Of a stretch of DNA of 64,000 nt, positions 25,500 to 34,120 are shown piece after piece. The DNA comes from Caballeronia sp. M1242 (GTDB taxonomy: Bacteria > Pseudomonadota > Gammaproteobacteria > Burkholderiales > Burkholderiaceae), in NCBI RefSeq assembly GCF_017220215.1, contig NZ_CP071130.1, forward strand, positions 558,001-622,000. Reading direction: 5' to 3'. Each line of letters begins with the position of its first letter. Position 1 is the first letter of the stretch. Position numbers and translations under genes: made by a program. The notes under the pieces are model-generated. The model searched no databases. It was not told the DNA's origin and saw nothing but the letters and a program-made list of their open reading frames with translations.

Positions 25500-26936
25500 C
25501 TATTTCACCGCGCGTCGCAACCGGTTCGCGGCTTCATTGCCGTCCGCCGCCGTGCCGCCGCGCACGCCACGCGCGATGAGCGCCGCGCACGCCAGCATCG
25601 CCACCGACGCAGCCGCCGACCAGCGCACCGCATCGACGATTTGCGCCGATGCCGCCGTGCCTCCCGCGTGGCCCGCCAACGCGCCGAACGCGGCCACGCC
25701 CATTGCGCCGGCAGCCTGCCGCGCGGTGTTCAGCACGGCCGAGGCCGTTCCCGCGCGTCGCTGGCCGACGGTGCCGAGGAGCGCCGTGGTCATCGCGGGA
25801 ACGGCCACGCCCATGCCCGACGGAATCAGCAGAAACGGAAGCAGCAGAGCGACTGTCGGCGTGTGGGCATCGACAAATGCGAGCGACGCGAAACCCGCCG
25901 CGTCGAGCAAGGCGCCTGCGATCATCGGGCCGCGCGAGCCGAAGCGCGCCACCACCGGACCGCTCGCGAGATTCGACAGCAGGAAGCCGCCCGTGAGCGG
26001 CAAAAACGCGAGGCCGGTCTGCAACGGCGTCTGGCCGAGCACGCGTTGCAAATACAGGCTCAGCACGAACACGCTTCCATAGTAGGTGAAGTTCACGGCG
26101 ATGCCGAACAGCACCGCGGCGCTGAAGGTGCGCTCGCCGAAGAGCGCGAGCGGGAGCATCGGCGCGGGGCTTCTTCTCTCGACTGCGATGAACGCGGCCG
26201 TCGCCGTCACCGCAATCGCGAATGCCCCGGTCACGAGCGGATGCGACAGCCCGAGCGGCCGCGCTTCGATTACCGCGCCGACCAGCGCCGTGAGCGCGAC
26301 GATGGCGAGCGCATGGCCGCTCAGGTCGATGCCGTCGCCGCGCCCGTGCGACGGCGACTCGTCCACACATGCGAGCGTCGCCGCGACGCCCGCCGCGCAG
26401 ATCGGCAGATTGACCCAGAAGATGCTGCGCCAGCCGAACGTTGCGATCAGCGCTCCACCGACAATCGGGCCTGCCGCGATAGAGACCGCGCCCGCCGCCG
26501 TCCATAAGCCGACCGCGCGCGCCCGCACGCGCCGATCATGCCCACACGCGGCGTTCAGCAGCGCGAGCGAATTCGGCAGCATCGCTGCCGCGCCGACGCC
26601 TTGGATCGCGCGGGCGGCGATCAACTGCGCGGCATCGCGCGAAAAGGCGCAGGCGAGCGAAGCGAACGCGAAGACCGCGAGACCACCGACGAACAGCCGC
26701 CGCGCGCCGAGCCGGTCGCCGAGCGAGCCGGCCAGAAGCATCAGCGCGGCGAATGCGAGCGCGTAGGCGTCCACGGTCCATTGCAGGCTCGCGACGCTCG
26801 CGCCGAGATCATGTGCGATGCTCGCGAGCGCGACGTTCACGATCGACACATCGAGCTGCGAGACGACGAAGCCGACGCTCGTCGCGGCCACGACGCACAA
26901 CTGGCGGGAAGACAGGTTCGAGTTCATGCCGTTCAT
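25500..26936 (-). CDS. MFS drug-resistance transporter (DHA2, EmrB/QacA type)
   Basis: 478 aa with about 14 predicted membrane segments. Motifs: LDVSIVNVALASIAHDLG in TM1 (the DHA2 hallmark), LAGSLGDRLGARRLFVGG (motif A) and IQGVGAAAMLPNSLALL (motif C region). Such proteins export toxic compounds by proton antiport. It is followed by a small acidic gene and preceded by a terminator shared with the next MFS gene, so it forms its own unit. The substrate is unknown. Confidence 0.88.
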   Translation of the reverse strand: MNGMNSNLSSRQLCVVAATSVGFVVSQLDVSIVNVALASIAHDLGASVASLQWTVDAYALAFAALMLLAGSLGDRLGARRLFVGGLAVFAFASLACAFSRDAAQLIAARAIQGVGAAAMLPNSLALLNAACGHDRRVRARAVGLWTAAGAVSIAAGPIVGGALIATFGWRSIFWVNLPICAAGVAATLACVDESPSHGRGDGIDLSGHALAIVALTALVGAVIEARPLGLSHPLVTGAFAIAVTATAAFIAVERRSPAPMLPLALFGERTFSAAVLFGIAVNFTYYGSVFVLSLYLQRVLGQTPLQTGLAFLPLTGGFLLSNLASGPVVARFGSRGPMIAGALLDAAGFASLAFVDAHTPTVALLLPFLLIPSGMGVAVPAMTTALLGTVGQRRAGTASAVLNTARQAAGAMGVAAFGALAGHAGGTAASAQIVDAVRWSAAASVAMLACAALIARGVRGGTAADGNEAANRLRRAVK

Positions 26937-26982
26937 CGTAGGCGCGTGGCGCTCGGGATGTTTCGGCCTCGCCTGAAATGAA

Positions 26983-27011
26983 AATGGCGCACCGCCGAGG
27001 CGTGCGCCATT
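26983..27011 (-). terminator. Intrinsic terminator of the MHS transporter gene
   Basis: AATGGCGCAC pairs perfectly with GTGCGCCATT around a 9-nt loop; on the minus strand it continues as TTTTCATTT. It lies 33 bp after the stop of the 27044-28336 gene. Confidence 0.8.
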
Positions 27012-27043
27012 GTCTTGCCGTCACGATGAAACGGCTCGCGGCC

Positions 27044-28336
27044 TCAGCGTGCTTCCTTGATGAAGAGCGCGGTCACCGCGCCGACCACGCACAGCGCGCC
27101 GACGTAGAGCGCGGGCGCGGCCGGGCTCGATTTCATCATCAGCGAAACGACGATCGGCGTGAGTCCGCCGAACACCGCATACGCGACGTTGTACGAGAAC
27201 GAGATGCCCGAAAAGCGCACGGCGGGCGGGAACGACTTGACCATCACGAACGGAATGGCGCCGATCACGCCGACCGTGAAGCCCGTGAGCGCGTACCACG
27301 GCAGCAGCGTCGAGGCATCGACCGCGACTTGCTGGAACAGCGCGTAGTACGAGCCCGCCAGCAGGAACGCGCCGACGAAAAGCGTCTTGCCCGCGCCGAT
27401 GCGGCCGGCAATCGCGCCCGCGAGCACGCAGCCGACCGTGAGACACAGCGTCGCGGCGCAGTTCGCGATCAGCACCGTGGCCGGCGCAATGTGGAACTGC
27501 TTCTGGAGCAGCGTGGGCGTCATCAGGATCACGACGACGATGGCGGCCGAGAGCATCCACGTCAGCAGCATCGACACGATGACGGCGCGGCCGTGGTCGC
27601 GCAAAACGGCCTTCAGCGGAAGTTCAGCCGCCAGCGACTTGCGCTTCTGGAGTTCGGCGAACACCGGCGTTTCATGCAGCCAGCGGCGCAGATAGACCGA
27701 GCAGAGCCCGAACAACCCGCCGAGCAGGAACGGCAGACGCCACGCGAAGCTCGCGACATCGGCAGGAGAAAACGTCTTGTTGATGGCCGTCGCGATCAGC
27801 GAGCCGAGCAGAATCCCCGCGGTCAGGCCGGCCGTGAGCGTGCCGCACGCATAGCCGATATGACGGGTCGGCACGTGTTCCGAGACGAATACCCACGCGC
27901 CCGGCACTTCGCCGCCGACCGCCGCGCCCTGCATCACGCGAAAAACCAGCAGCAGAACGGGCGCCATCAGCCCGAGGGACGCGTATGTGGGCAAGAGGCC
28001 CATCAGGAGCGTCGGGACCGACATCAGCAGGACGGAAAGCGTGAACATGCGCTTGCGTCCGAGCAGATCGCCGAAATGCGCCATCACGATACCGCCGAGC
28101 GGCCGCGCCAGATACCCGGCGGCAAAGATGCCGAAAGTCTGCAATTGGCGCAGCCAATCAGGAATGGACGCCGGGAAAAACAGCTGGCCGATGACCGGCG
28201 CGAAAAACACGAAGATGATGAAGTCGTAGAACTCGAGCGCGCCGCCGAGCGCGGCGAGCGCGAGCGTCTTGTAATCGCCGCGCGTAAGGGCGCGGCCGGC
28301 GGCGTGCGACGCGCCGTCGAAAGGTGTTGCCTGCAT
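27044..28336 (-). CDS. MFS metabolite:proton symporter (MHS family)
   Basis: 430 aa from the ATG at 28336 (MQATPFDGASHAAGRALTRGDYKTL). An upstream in-frame ATG (MRRSTARVAF) would add 17 residues and has no better ribosome site. Twelve membrane segments. The family signature ALGGALEFYDFIIFVFFAPVIGQLFFP, then GGIVMAHFGDLLGRKRMFTLSVLLM and RVMQGAAVGGEVPGAWVFV, match the citrate/ProP/shikimate symporter group. It would take up an organic acid or osmolyte with protons. The gene is divergent from an orphan response regulator 489 bp away. Confidence 0.88.
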   Translation of the reverse strand: MQATPFDGASHAAGRALTRGDYKTLALAALGGALEFYDFIIFVFFAPVIGQLFFPASIPDWLRQLQTFGIFAAGYLARPLGGIVMAHFGDLLGRKRMFTLSVLLMSVPTLLMGLLPTYASLGLMAPVLLLVFRVMQGAAVGGEVPGAWVFVSEHVPTRHIGYACGTLTAGLTAGILLGSLIATAINKTFSPADVASFAWRLPFLLGGLFGLCSVYLRRWLHETPVFAELQKRKSLAAELPLKAVLRDHGRAVIVSMLLTWMLSAAIVVVILMTPTLLQKQFHIAPATVLIANCAATLCLTVGCVLAGAIAGRIGAGKTLFVGAFLLAGSYYALFQQVAVDASTLLPWYALTGFTVGVIGAIPFVMVKSFPPAVRFSGISFSYNVAYAVFGGLTPIVVSLMMKSSPAAPALYVGALCVVGAVTALFIKEAR

Positions 28337-28825
28337 CGAATGAGAACCCGTAATGAGAAAAGCCACGCGTGCGGTCGAGCGACGCATGGGACGAGGCGAT
28401 GCCCTGCGGGATGTCGGACGCGCCGGGTGAGCGCGAAACGGGAACGACTTGGGGCACGGTCTGAAACCGCGCCCGTCACCGCGCTGCGCATGCCGGCGGA
28501 CAGCCGTGTCGCAGCTTGCACTTGCGCCGTCTCGGTAAGGCGGCGGAAGCGGGGACTTTCGGCTCGATGTAAGCCGAAGGCGGCATGTTACAGGATGTAA
28601 GTCGCCACTACACAAAAAATCACGTTTGAGTGTCGCGCGTTCGCGCCATGGGCGGCGCGCGGCGTTACATGCGTTGACATTTCGGACGAGTCCGATGGGC
28701 AAGGGTGGTCGCGCTGACCAGAATGCGTGCCTGTATTTGCCGTCTCTTTTTGTAACGAGACGCCCGGGGAAATGCCGCGAGAAGCGGCATCGGCCCATGT
28801 CCTCAGACTCATCAGGCTTGACTCT
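28337..28825. other. Non-coding divergent region, 489 bp
   Basis: No open frame here has convincing coding character. It contains two direct copies of GATGTAAGYCG (28566-28576 and 28594-28604) that could be binding sites for the adjacent regulator, and a TTGACA hexamer at about 28676 without a clear -10 partner. Confidence 0.5.
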
Positions 28826-29569
28826 ATGCGCGTCGCCGTTTTGCAAACCGACCCAAGTTACCGAAATCTCATCGCCGAAGTCGTCAAACGACTCGGTCAC
28901 ACTGTCGTCACCTTCGGCGACGGCCTGCTGCTTTCCAAGGCGCTGTCGCGTTCGACCGTCGATCTGCTGATCCTCGACTGGAACTCGACGGGGCTCTGCG
29001 GTCTCGATCTGCTGAAATCCGTGCGCTCGAGCTTCGGCGAGCGCGTTCCCGTGATGTTCGCTACTGCCGACGGCGCCGAGCACAACGTCGTCTGCGCGCT
29101 GACGGCGGGCGCGGACGACTTCGTGGTGTATCCCATCCGTCCGGGCGAATTTGGCGCGCGCGTCGAAGCGTTGCTGCGCCGCGCGTACCCGACGACGTCC
29201 AGCGCGTGCCTGGAGATCGGGCCGTATCGCTTCGATTCGCGTCAGCAGACCGTCACCGTGCGGGGCCGCCCGGTGCAATTGAGCGGCACGCAGTTCCGGC
29301 TGGCGCAGCTTTTCTTCTCGAATATCGGCCGCGTGTTGTCGCGCGATCACATTTTCGCGATGGTGTGGGGCCGGGAATTCCGCGAAACCACGCGCACCAT
29401 CGATAGCCACGTGTCGCGCCTGCGTCTCGCGCTGGAAATCGAGCCGGTGAACCACTTTCGCCTGCAGCCGGTGTACAAGAGCGGCTATCGGCTGCTTCAT
29501 CTGTACGACGACGGTGAAGACGCGGGCGACGATCGCGTGGAAACGGAGCATGCGCGAATCGCTGCTTGA
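28826..29569 (+). CDS. Orphan OmpR-family response regulator
   Basis: 247 aa from the ATG at 28826 (MRVAVLQTDPSYRNLIAEVV); an upstream in-frame start would add 33 residues of poor character. The receiver has D9 and phosphoacceptor D51 (LLILDWNSTGLCGLDLL), but the usual first acidic residue of the pocket is replaced (Q7-T8-D9), so phosphorylation may be atypical. The C-terminal winged helix is clear (LSGTQFRLAQLFFSNIGRVLSRDHIF ... TRTIDSHVSRLRLALE). No kinase gene is adjacent. A terminator follows at 29595. Confidence 0.87.
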   Translation: MRVAVLQTDPSYRNLIAEVVKRLGHTVVTFGDGLLLSKALSRSTVDLLILDWNSTGLCGLDLLKSVRSSFGERVPVMFATADGAEHNVVCALTAGADDFVVYPIRPGEFGARVEALLRRAYPTTSSACLEIGPYRFDSRQQTVTVRGRPVQLSGTQFRLAQLFFSNIGRVLSRDHIFAMVWGREFRETTRTIDSHVSRLRLALEIEPVNHFRLQPVYKSGYRLLHLYDDGEDAGDDRVETEHARIAA

Positions 29570-29594
29570 GGCGATTGAACGAAGCTGAACGAGG

Positions 29595-29625
29595 ATGCCG
29601 TCGCGAGACGGCATTTTCGTTTTTG
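29595..29625 (+). terminator. Intrinsic terminator of the orphan response regulator
   Basis: ATGCCGTC-GCGA-GACGGCAT followed by TTTCGTTTTT, 25 bp after the stop codon. Confidence 0.88.
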
Positions 29626-30136
29626 GGAGCCGGGTGCAGCGCTTTGGCTTGCGACGCTCGTCGCACGCGAGCGGCAAGCGCGGCGGGGGCTTGCCCTCTC
29701 TGGCCGCGCGATGGATTCCGCAAATTATCAGCGTGGGAATTCGCCGGGCTGGCGGCCGCCGTGCGTCGGTCGCAGTGAGCTAGGCGCGGCATCGGCGGCG
29801 CGATTTCGGCCAGCATTAGCAACATCGCCGCGAGGAAAGAAGCGCCCGCATAGCTCGCGCTTTCCCAGCTCGCGCGGCGTCGGACTTGCGCAGACGCGAC
29901 GCCTCCTGCGCAGCGGCAAGCTCTTTCTCAACGGCGGGCGGGCCGAAGTGTCCCATGCCGCCGCGCTGCGCCTCTCAGTCGCTTAACGCGAGACTTCGGG
30001 GACCATATGTGAGCCGGTGATTTCTCAGCCATTCGCGACTGCCCTAATGCGCGGGATTAGATAACCAAGCCGGGTGAATCGAATGCAGCCGTCCACTTGT
30101 TCAGACGTTGCATAGCAACCCAGTTCAGACACTGTC
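29626..30136. other. Gene-free stretch, about 510 bp
   Basis: I see no gene here. A 91-codon frame at 29711-29986 lacks a ribosome site and has arginine/serine/proline-rich low-complexity composition. The base composition becomes noticeably less GC-rich after about 30000, which may mark a junction with acquired or decaying DNA around the DUF2628 remnant. Confidence 0.4.
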
Positions 30137-30644
30137 TCACGCGCAAATTACCGCCATGACCGTGAGCACAATAATCGCAATACCGAGAAGCCACGCGGCG
30201 ACGGGATTCGTGCCTCCACGACGGACTAACTCAGCGTCGCGTATTTCGGCCGGTAAGGGAGAATCGCTTACCTTCTTGAGAATCTTTTCGGCGTGCGCCA
30301 AGTAAATGGAATTGCCGCACAACCCCATTGCCACCGGCAATGCGTAGGAAAGCGCATGATTGATGCCCTCACTCAGCGAAGACGTCGCTACGGTACAAAC
30401 CAGAGCGATTGCAATGTAGGCGGCGGCTTGCCAAGCGCATTTTCCTGTACACGAGCCAGACCGGCCCTAAGAGAAACGCGGCGCCGTTCCACGTTCGCTT
30501 CGACATGCGCGTGTTTTGAATCACCCATTTGCGACTGTAATACTCAATGTTCTTTCCGACGAACAGTGCCATGTCGCGATCAAGTTGGAATGATGCGGAG
30601 TGTGCGTCAGTTTGCGGTGCGGCTTGTTCGTTGATTTGATTCAT
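30137..30644 (-). pseudogene. DUF2628 membrane protein, reading frame broken
   Basis: The first part, from the ATG at 30644, reads MNQINEQAAPQTDAHSASFQ ... FVGKNIEYYSRKW ... WNGAAFLLGPVWLVYRKMRL, a typical DUF2628 N-terminus. One extra base (a second A on the minus strand near 30428-30429) shifts the frame. Restoring it gives AAYIAIALVCTVATSSLSEG, then NHALSYALPVAMGLCGNSIYLAHAEKIL and a final hydrophobic helix to 30137. The family is a small inner-membrane protein of unknown function. As read, the product would end about 20 residues past the shift. Confidence 0.75.
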
Positions 30645-31074
30645 CGGCGATTTTTAATTGTATTAATCAAAGCGAGCAGCTTCGCACGATCAGCGTAGCG
30701 CGTCCATGTGTTCGCCTCCGTTTGATCGAATGTTTTGATTCGTTAGGCAGGCTAAACGACGATGAAAATCGACTTTCGGAGCTCCGCCATTTGATGCCCT
30801 GCGCCCGTCGATTAATGCAAAAGTGAAGCGAGCAGGTGTGCAAGCGTCTCAAGCATTGTCGTCGGCACCGCATCGTTAAGGGAATTGCGGCGCACGTCAG
30901 ACGCGCGGGACAGGGCTGCGACATCGATCAGGAAGAAGGGGCTCATGATTCGTTACCTCGGTTGCGTTTCGGACAGGTCTAATTTTGAGATGGGGTGCTT
31001 TCCCTTGCCATCGGATGTATCTCAAAATTGCGCCGGCGTTGCGCTACGGAGGAAACGCGCCCAGGTAGAACCGG
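30645..31074. other. Gene-free stretch with one 11-bp perfect inverted repeat
   Basis: No convincing gene is visible. AATTTTGAGAT at 30981-30991 and its exact reverse complement at 31019-31029 are separated by 27 bp, 46 bp beyond the stop of the minus-strand lipoprotein gene. They could be its terminator or the footprint of a small element. Confidence 0.45.
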
Positions 31075-31356
31075 TTATTTTTGGTCTGGCGAGCATTGGC
31101 CGCGGAGCAGCGCCCATTCCTCGCACGACTTGCCGCCTGGGAAGCGGCACATGCCGATCTGGCCGTCGCCGCTCTCGACGATTTGCAGCGTCCCGCCTTG
31201 GCGGATGCAGTTCGTGGAAGCCGGGTTGGGAAGTCCTGTGTGCGAATCGGGCCGCGAGGCGGGCTGGTCTGCAACCACGTCAGTGGCGGAAGGGACGGGC
31301 GACCTGCACGCTGCCAATAAAGTAGCAACGGCAAATGAGGTGGCGAGCTTGAACAC
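31075..31356 (-). CDS. DUF333-type small lipoprotein
   Basis: 93 aa. The signal peptide MFKLATSFAVATLLAAC ends in a lipobox with cysteine at residue 17. The C-terminal half carries the DUF333 signature PNPASTNCIRQGGTLQIV ... GQIGMCRFPGGKSCEEWALLRGQC, with four cysteines likely to be disulfide-bonded in the periplasm. Related proteins include YoaF-type putative hemolysin inhibitors; no reaction is known. The gene stands alone between the DUF2628 remnant and the HtrA-like gene. Confidence 0.82.
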   Translation of the reverse strand: MFKLATSFAVATLLAACRSPVPSATDVVADQPASRPDSHTGLPNPASTNCIRQGGTLQIVESGDGQIGMCRFPGGKSCEEWALLRGQCSPDQK

Positions 31357-31478
31357 GAACGAGCGACATCAATCGGAAACCTGAGCGCCGCGACTATATC
31401 AAGCGCTTTCCGCGCCGTCGAATTCTCGCGCCGTGGGTTCCAGTTGAGCGGCGCGCGGCCGGCGCGGCCCGCCCACGC

Positions 31479-32513
31479 TCATCCCGTCTGCTCGACCGGC
31501 GTCACATCGACATCGATCATCTGCGTCCCGCGCAGCACCGCGACCTTCACCGCGCGCTCGATACGCGAAGCATCCAGCGCGCGCTGCAAGCCGTCGACGC
31601 TATCGACGTTCACGCCATCCACCGCGACGATACGGTCGCCCGTGCGCAGCCCGCCCAGCGCGGCCGGGCTGCCTTTGACGACTTCCATGACGTGCACCGC
31701 GCTCGCCGACGTCAGCCCGAAGAAGCGTTGCACGCGCCGCGACACCGGCGCCGTCGTTCCCGCCACGCCGATATACGCGCGCCGCACGCGTCCGTACGCG
31801 AAGATCTGCATGATGACCCACTTGGCCGTATCGATGGCAGTCGCGAACGAAATGGCTTGCGCGCCCGAAATGATGGCCGTGTTCACGCCGATCACCTGTC
31901 CCGCCGAATTGATGAGCGGACCGCCCGAGTTGCCGGGATTGAGCGCGGCATCGGTCTGGATCACGTCGTAGATCATGCGGCCGGAGGTCGAGCGCAGCGA
32001 CCGTCCGAGCGCCGAGACGACGCCTGTCGTCACCGTCTGAGCAAGGCCGAGCGGATTGCCCACCGCGATCGCGATCTGGCCGACGCGCAGATTGCCCGAT
32101 TCCCCCAGTTCGACGTGCGGCAGCGGCTCAGGCGAGCCGATGCGCAGCACCGCGAGATCGCTGCCCGGATCGTCGCCGACGAGATCGGCGTAAAAGTGCG
32201 CGCCGTCGGCAAGCGTCACGGTGATGCGCGTCGCGCCGTGAACGACGTGGCTATTGGTCAGCAGATAACCGTCGGGCGTGAAAATGAAACCCGAGCCGGT
32301 GCCGCCCGCCTGACGGCGCGCGCCGCGGGCATCGGCGAGTTCGCGCTCGACCGAAATGAAAACGACGGCCTGCTGCACGCGCTCCAGCGCGCCGATCACG
32401 GTGCGCGAATACGCATCGAGCAGCGCGGTGTCGTCGAGCGGCTGCGGCTGGGACTGCGGAGCGTCTTGCGAGCCGCGCGCAAGATCGTCGATGAATTGTG
32501 GTCGGCTTCCCAT
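31479..32513 (-). CDS. HtrA/Deg-like trypsin-family serine protease with PDZ domain
   Basis: 344 aa. The catalytic triad is visible: His in LLTNSHVVHGA, Asp in DPGSDLAVLRI, Ser in NPGNSGGPLIN. A single PDZ domain follows (VMEVVKGSPAALGGLRTGDRIVAVDGVNVDS). The N-terminus MGSRPQFIDDLARGSQ has no signal peptide or membrane anchor, unlike DegP/DegS, so it may act in the cytoplasm, or the true start may lie elsewhere. It begins 49 bp after the Ap4A phosphorylase-like gene on the same strand and is probably co-transcribed. Confidence 0.88.
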   Translation of the reverse strand: MGSRPQFIDDLARGSQDAPQSQPQPLDDTALLDAYSRTVIGALERVQQAVVFISVERELADARGARRQAGGTGSGFIFTPDGYLLTNSHVVHGATRITVTLADGAHFYADLVGDDPGSDLAVLRIGSPEPLPHVELGESGNLRVGQIAIAVGNPLGLAQTVTTGVVSALGRSLRSTSGRMIYDVIQTDAALNPGNSGGPLINSAGQVIGVNTAIISGAQAISFATAIDTAKWVIMQIFAYGRVRRAYIGVAGTTAPVSRRVQRFFGLTSASAVHVMEVVKGSPAALGGLRTGDRIVAVDGVNVDSVDGLQRALDASRIERAVKVAVLRGTQMIDVDVTPVEQTG

Positions 32514-32562
32514 GTCGGACTCCCGATATTGAGAGGCGACATGCGGGTCGCGCCGGCGCTTT

Positions 32563-33456
32563 TCAACCCCGCGCGGCGCGGGCGAGCAACTTCATCGGCC
32601 CCAGCGTTTCGACGATGCGGCGCTGGGCATCGTCCCGCACGAAAAGCGAGCCGGCGAAGCCGAGCGCGTTGATCGCGATGCCTTCGACATCGGCCACGGT
32701 GCGCGGAACCGCGAGCATCCAGCGGCGCGTGACGAGCAAGTTGTACGGCGCGGCCTGATGCGTTGCCCCGGCGACATCCAGCGGTTCGACGCCGATCGCG
32801 TCCAGCAACCGTCGATACGTGTGGTGCGCGCGTTGCGGCGTGTTGTCGGACGGGGCGTCGAACCACGCCGCCGCGTGACCGAACGCGAGCCCCGGCACGC
32901 GAAAGATCGCGCCGTTCCGCGCGTTCTGGATCAACGGCTCGATGGGCGCCGCGAGACCGTCGAGCGGCAGCCGCACCATCTGCATGTGCTTATGCGGCTG
33001 GCTCGATCCGGCGACGGCGCCGCCGTTGTAGAAGCCGAGCCCGTCATACTGGTTCAGGCACGCGAGCAGGGCGGCGAAATCGTCGGTATCGAGCAGGGCT
33101 TCCTGTGGCTCGAACTGCGTGGTCACGATCAGCAGATGGTGCGCGAGGACATTGAACTTGTTCAACAACAGGAAATGCCGCTCGCCGATATCACCGACGC
33201 GCAGCGCGTCCTCGCATGGCGAGAACGGATCGCGCCACGCGCTTGCTGCATCGGTGGCAGACTTGGCCGCCAGCTTCGCGGCCTCTTCCTTGCGCGCCAG
33301 ATTCGCCGTTTGCCGCACGAGGAAGCGCACGCCGCCTTCCTCGACGACGTGCTCTACCGTGTCGAACGGGCGCAGCGCGCCACACGCGAGCGCGCGCGCC
33401 GTCTGCTCGACGACTACTTGCCATGAAGGCGCTTCTGGCAGTGGATATGGGCTCAT
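32563..33456 (-). CDS. ATP adenylyltransferase / Ap4A phosphorylase-like protein
   Basis: 297 aa from the ATG at 33456 (MSPYPLPEAPSWQVVVEQT). The HIT-like histidine triad is seen in GSSQPHKHMQMV (HxHxQ), with the middle histidine as the expected nucleophile. The segment FLLLNKFNVLAHHLLIVTTQFEPQEALL is characteristic of the APA1/APA2 family, which splits diadenosine tetraphosphate with phosphate to ATP and ADP. Coupling with a downstream protease gene suggests a stress-related role. An in-frame extension to 33636 lacks family similarity. Confidence 0.83.
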   Translation of the reverse strand: MSPYPLPEAPSWQVVVEQTARALACGALRPFDTVEHVVEEGGVRFLVRQTANLARKEEAAKLAAKSATDAASAWRDPFSPCEDALRVGDIGERHFLLLNKFNVLAHHLLIVTTQFEPQEALLDTDDFAALLACLNQYDGLGFYNGGAVAGSSQPHKHMQMVRLPLDGLAAPIEPLIQNARNGAIFRVPGLAFGHAAAWFDAPSDNTPQRAHHTYRRLLDAIGVEPLDVAGATHQAAPYNLLVTRRWMLAVPRTVADVEGIAINALGFAGSLFVRDDAQRRIVETLGPMKLLARAARG

Positions 33457-33755
33457 GTTTCTCGCGAGTTGTTGCCGGAATGTGCATTCTGCTGCCTTTG
33501 CGCATATTGCGTGCAGAAGCTGTTTGCGGGCGGCTGTTATATAGCATCTGCGCAGCAAAACAGCACCGAATTGTTCCGATAGTTCAGACTTTTCGGCGTT
33601 CATTTTGGCCGGTGACTTCGATAGACTTTCTCGCACTCAGTCGTTCGCAAACGCAGTTATCCGTTCGTTGTACTTAGCGAATAGACGTCATGACTGAGCG
33701 CGACGCTGGCCGGCGTATTACCCACATTCTATTGTTTTCAGCGAAAGGCACTCTC
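33457..33755. other. Upstream region of the tandem peptide genes
   Basis: No gene seen. The region is comparatively AT-rich from about 33520 and must hold the promoters of the divergent Ap4A phosphorylase-like gene and of the first peptide gene. I could not assign a convincing -35/-10 pair. Confidence 0.4.
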
Positions 33756-33869
33756 ATGCAAAAGATCGACCGCGCAGCTCTGGTTCAGGCAAACATCGCT
33801 GGTGGCACCGCCAAGGCGTCGAGCACGTCTTCGTCCACCACCAACGTCTCCGTGACGATCACGGCTTAA
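33756..33869 (+). CDS. 37-aa peptide, copy 1 of a tandem paralogous pair
   Basis: The ATG at 33756 follows AAAGG and ends at TAA. The N-terminal half MQKIDRAALVQANIAGG is nearly the same as in copy 2. The C-terminal half is Ser/Thr-rich and ends in an alternating pattern (NVSVTITA) that suggests one beta strand. A Gly-Gly at 16-17 with Ile at -4 resembles, partly, double-glycine export leaders, but the usual Leu at -7 is missing. Differences between the two copies over the first 23 codons are mostly synonymous, which points to selection on the peptide. No modification or export gene is adjacent. The function is unknown. Confidence 0.75.
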   Translation: MQKIDRAALVQANIAGGTAKASSTSSSTTNVSVTITA

Positions 33870-33928
33870 GGCTGCGACCTCGGCGTTACAGCACTATCGC
33901 TTCAACCGTTATTCAAGAAGGTATGCAC

Positions 33929-34042
33929 ATGCAAAAGATCGAACGCGCTGCTCTGGCTCAAGCAAACATCGCTGGCGGTACCGCCAAGGCATCGAGCTCG
34001 TCGTCGACCAACACGACCGTCGATATCAACATCTCGGCGTAA
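33929..34042 (+). CDS. 37-aa peptide, copy 2 of a tandem paralogous pair
   Basis: The ATG at 33929 follows AGAAGG; stop TAA. MQKIERAALAQANIAGG is shared with copy 1, followed by a serine-rich stretch and the alternating end TTVDINISA. It is exactly the same length (37 aa) and 59 bp after copy 1. A hairpin terminator follows at 34083-34107, so both copies probably form one short transcript. I do not recognise the family; possible roles (secreted peptide, self-assembling strand, peptide precursor) are speculation. Confidence 0.75.
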   Translation: MQKIERAALAQANIAGGTAKASSSSSTNTTVDINISA

Positions 34043-34082
34043 GAGTGCCGCTCTCTTCGTGAGAGCGAACCCCGGTTGTTCG

Positions 34083-34107
34083 AAGGCTCCCTTTCATGGG
34101 AGCCTTT
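34083..34107. terminator. Terminator between the peptide pair and the Lrp-type gene
   Basis: AAGGCTCCC (34083-34091) pairs with GGGAGCCTT (34098-34106) around a 6-nt loop, then TTTG. It may serve both converging units. Confidence 0.78.
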
Positions 34108-34120
34108 GTCATCGGACAAG

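Noticed and set aside
27044-29677. Extension of the MHS transporter to 877 codons
   Set aside because: The added N-terminal part is low-complexity and lies opposite the response regulator; the transporter family starts at about 28336.
29711-29986. 91-codon frame after the response regulator
   Set aside because: No ribosome site, low-complexity sequence, and it starts downstream of a strong terminator without a visible promoter.
30667-30924. 85-codon minus-strand frame upstream of the DUF2628 remnant
   Set aside because: Arginine/serine/cysteine-rich composition, no ribosome site and no family likeness.
33756-34042. Typical double-glycine bacteriocin precursors
   Set aside because: Gly-Gly and Ile at -4 are present, but the usual Leu at -7 and Glu at -8 are missing and no exporter or immunity gene is adjacent; kept only as one possibility.
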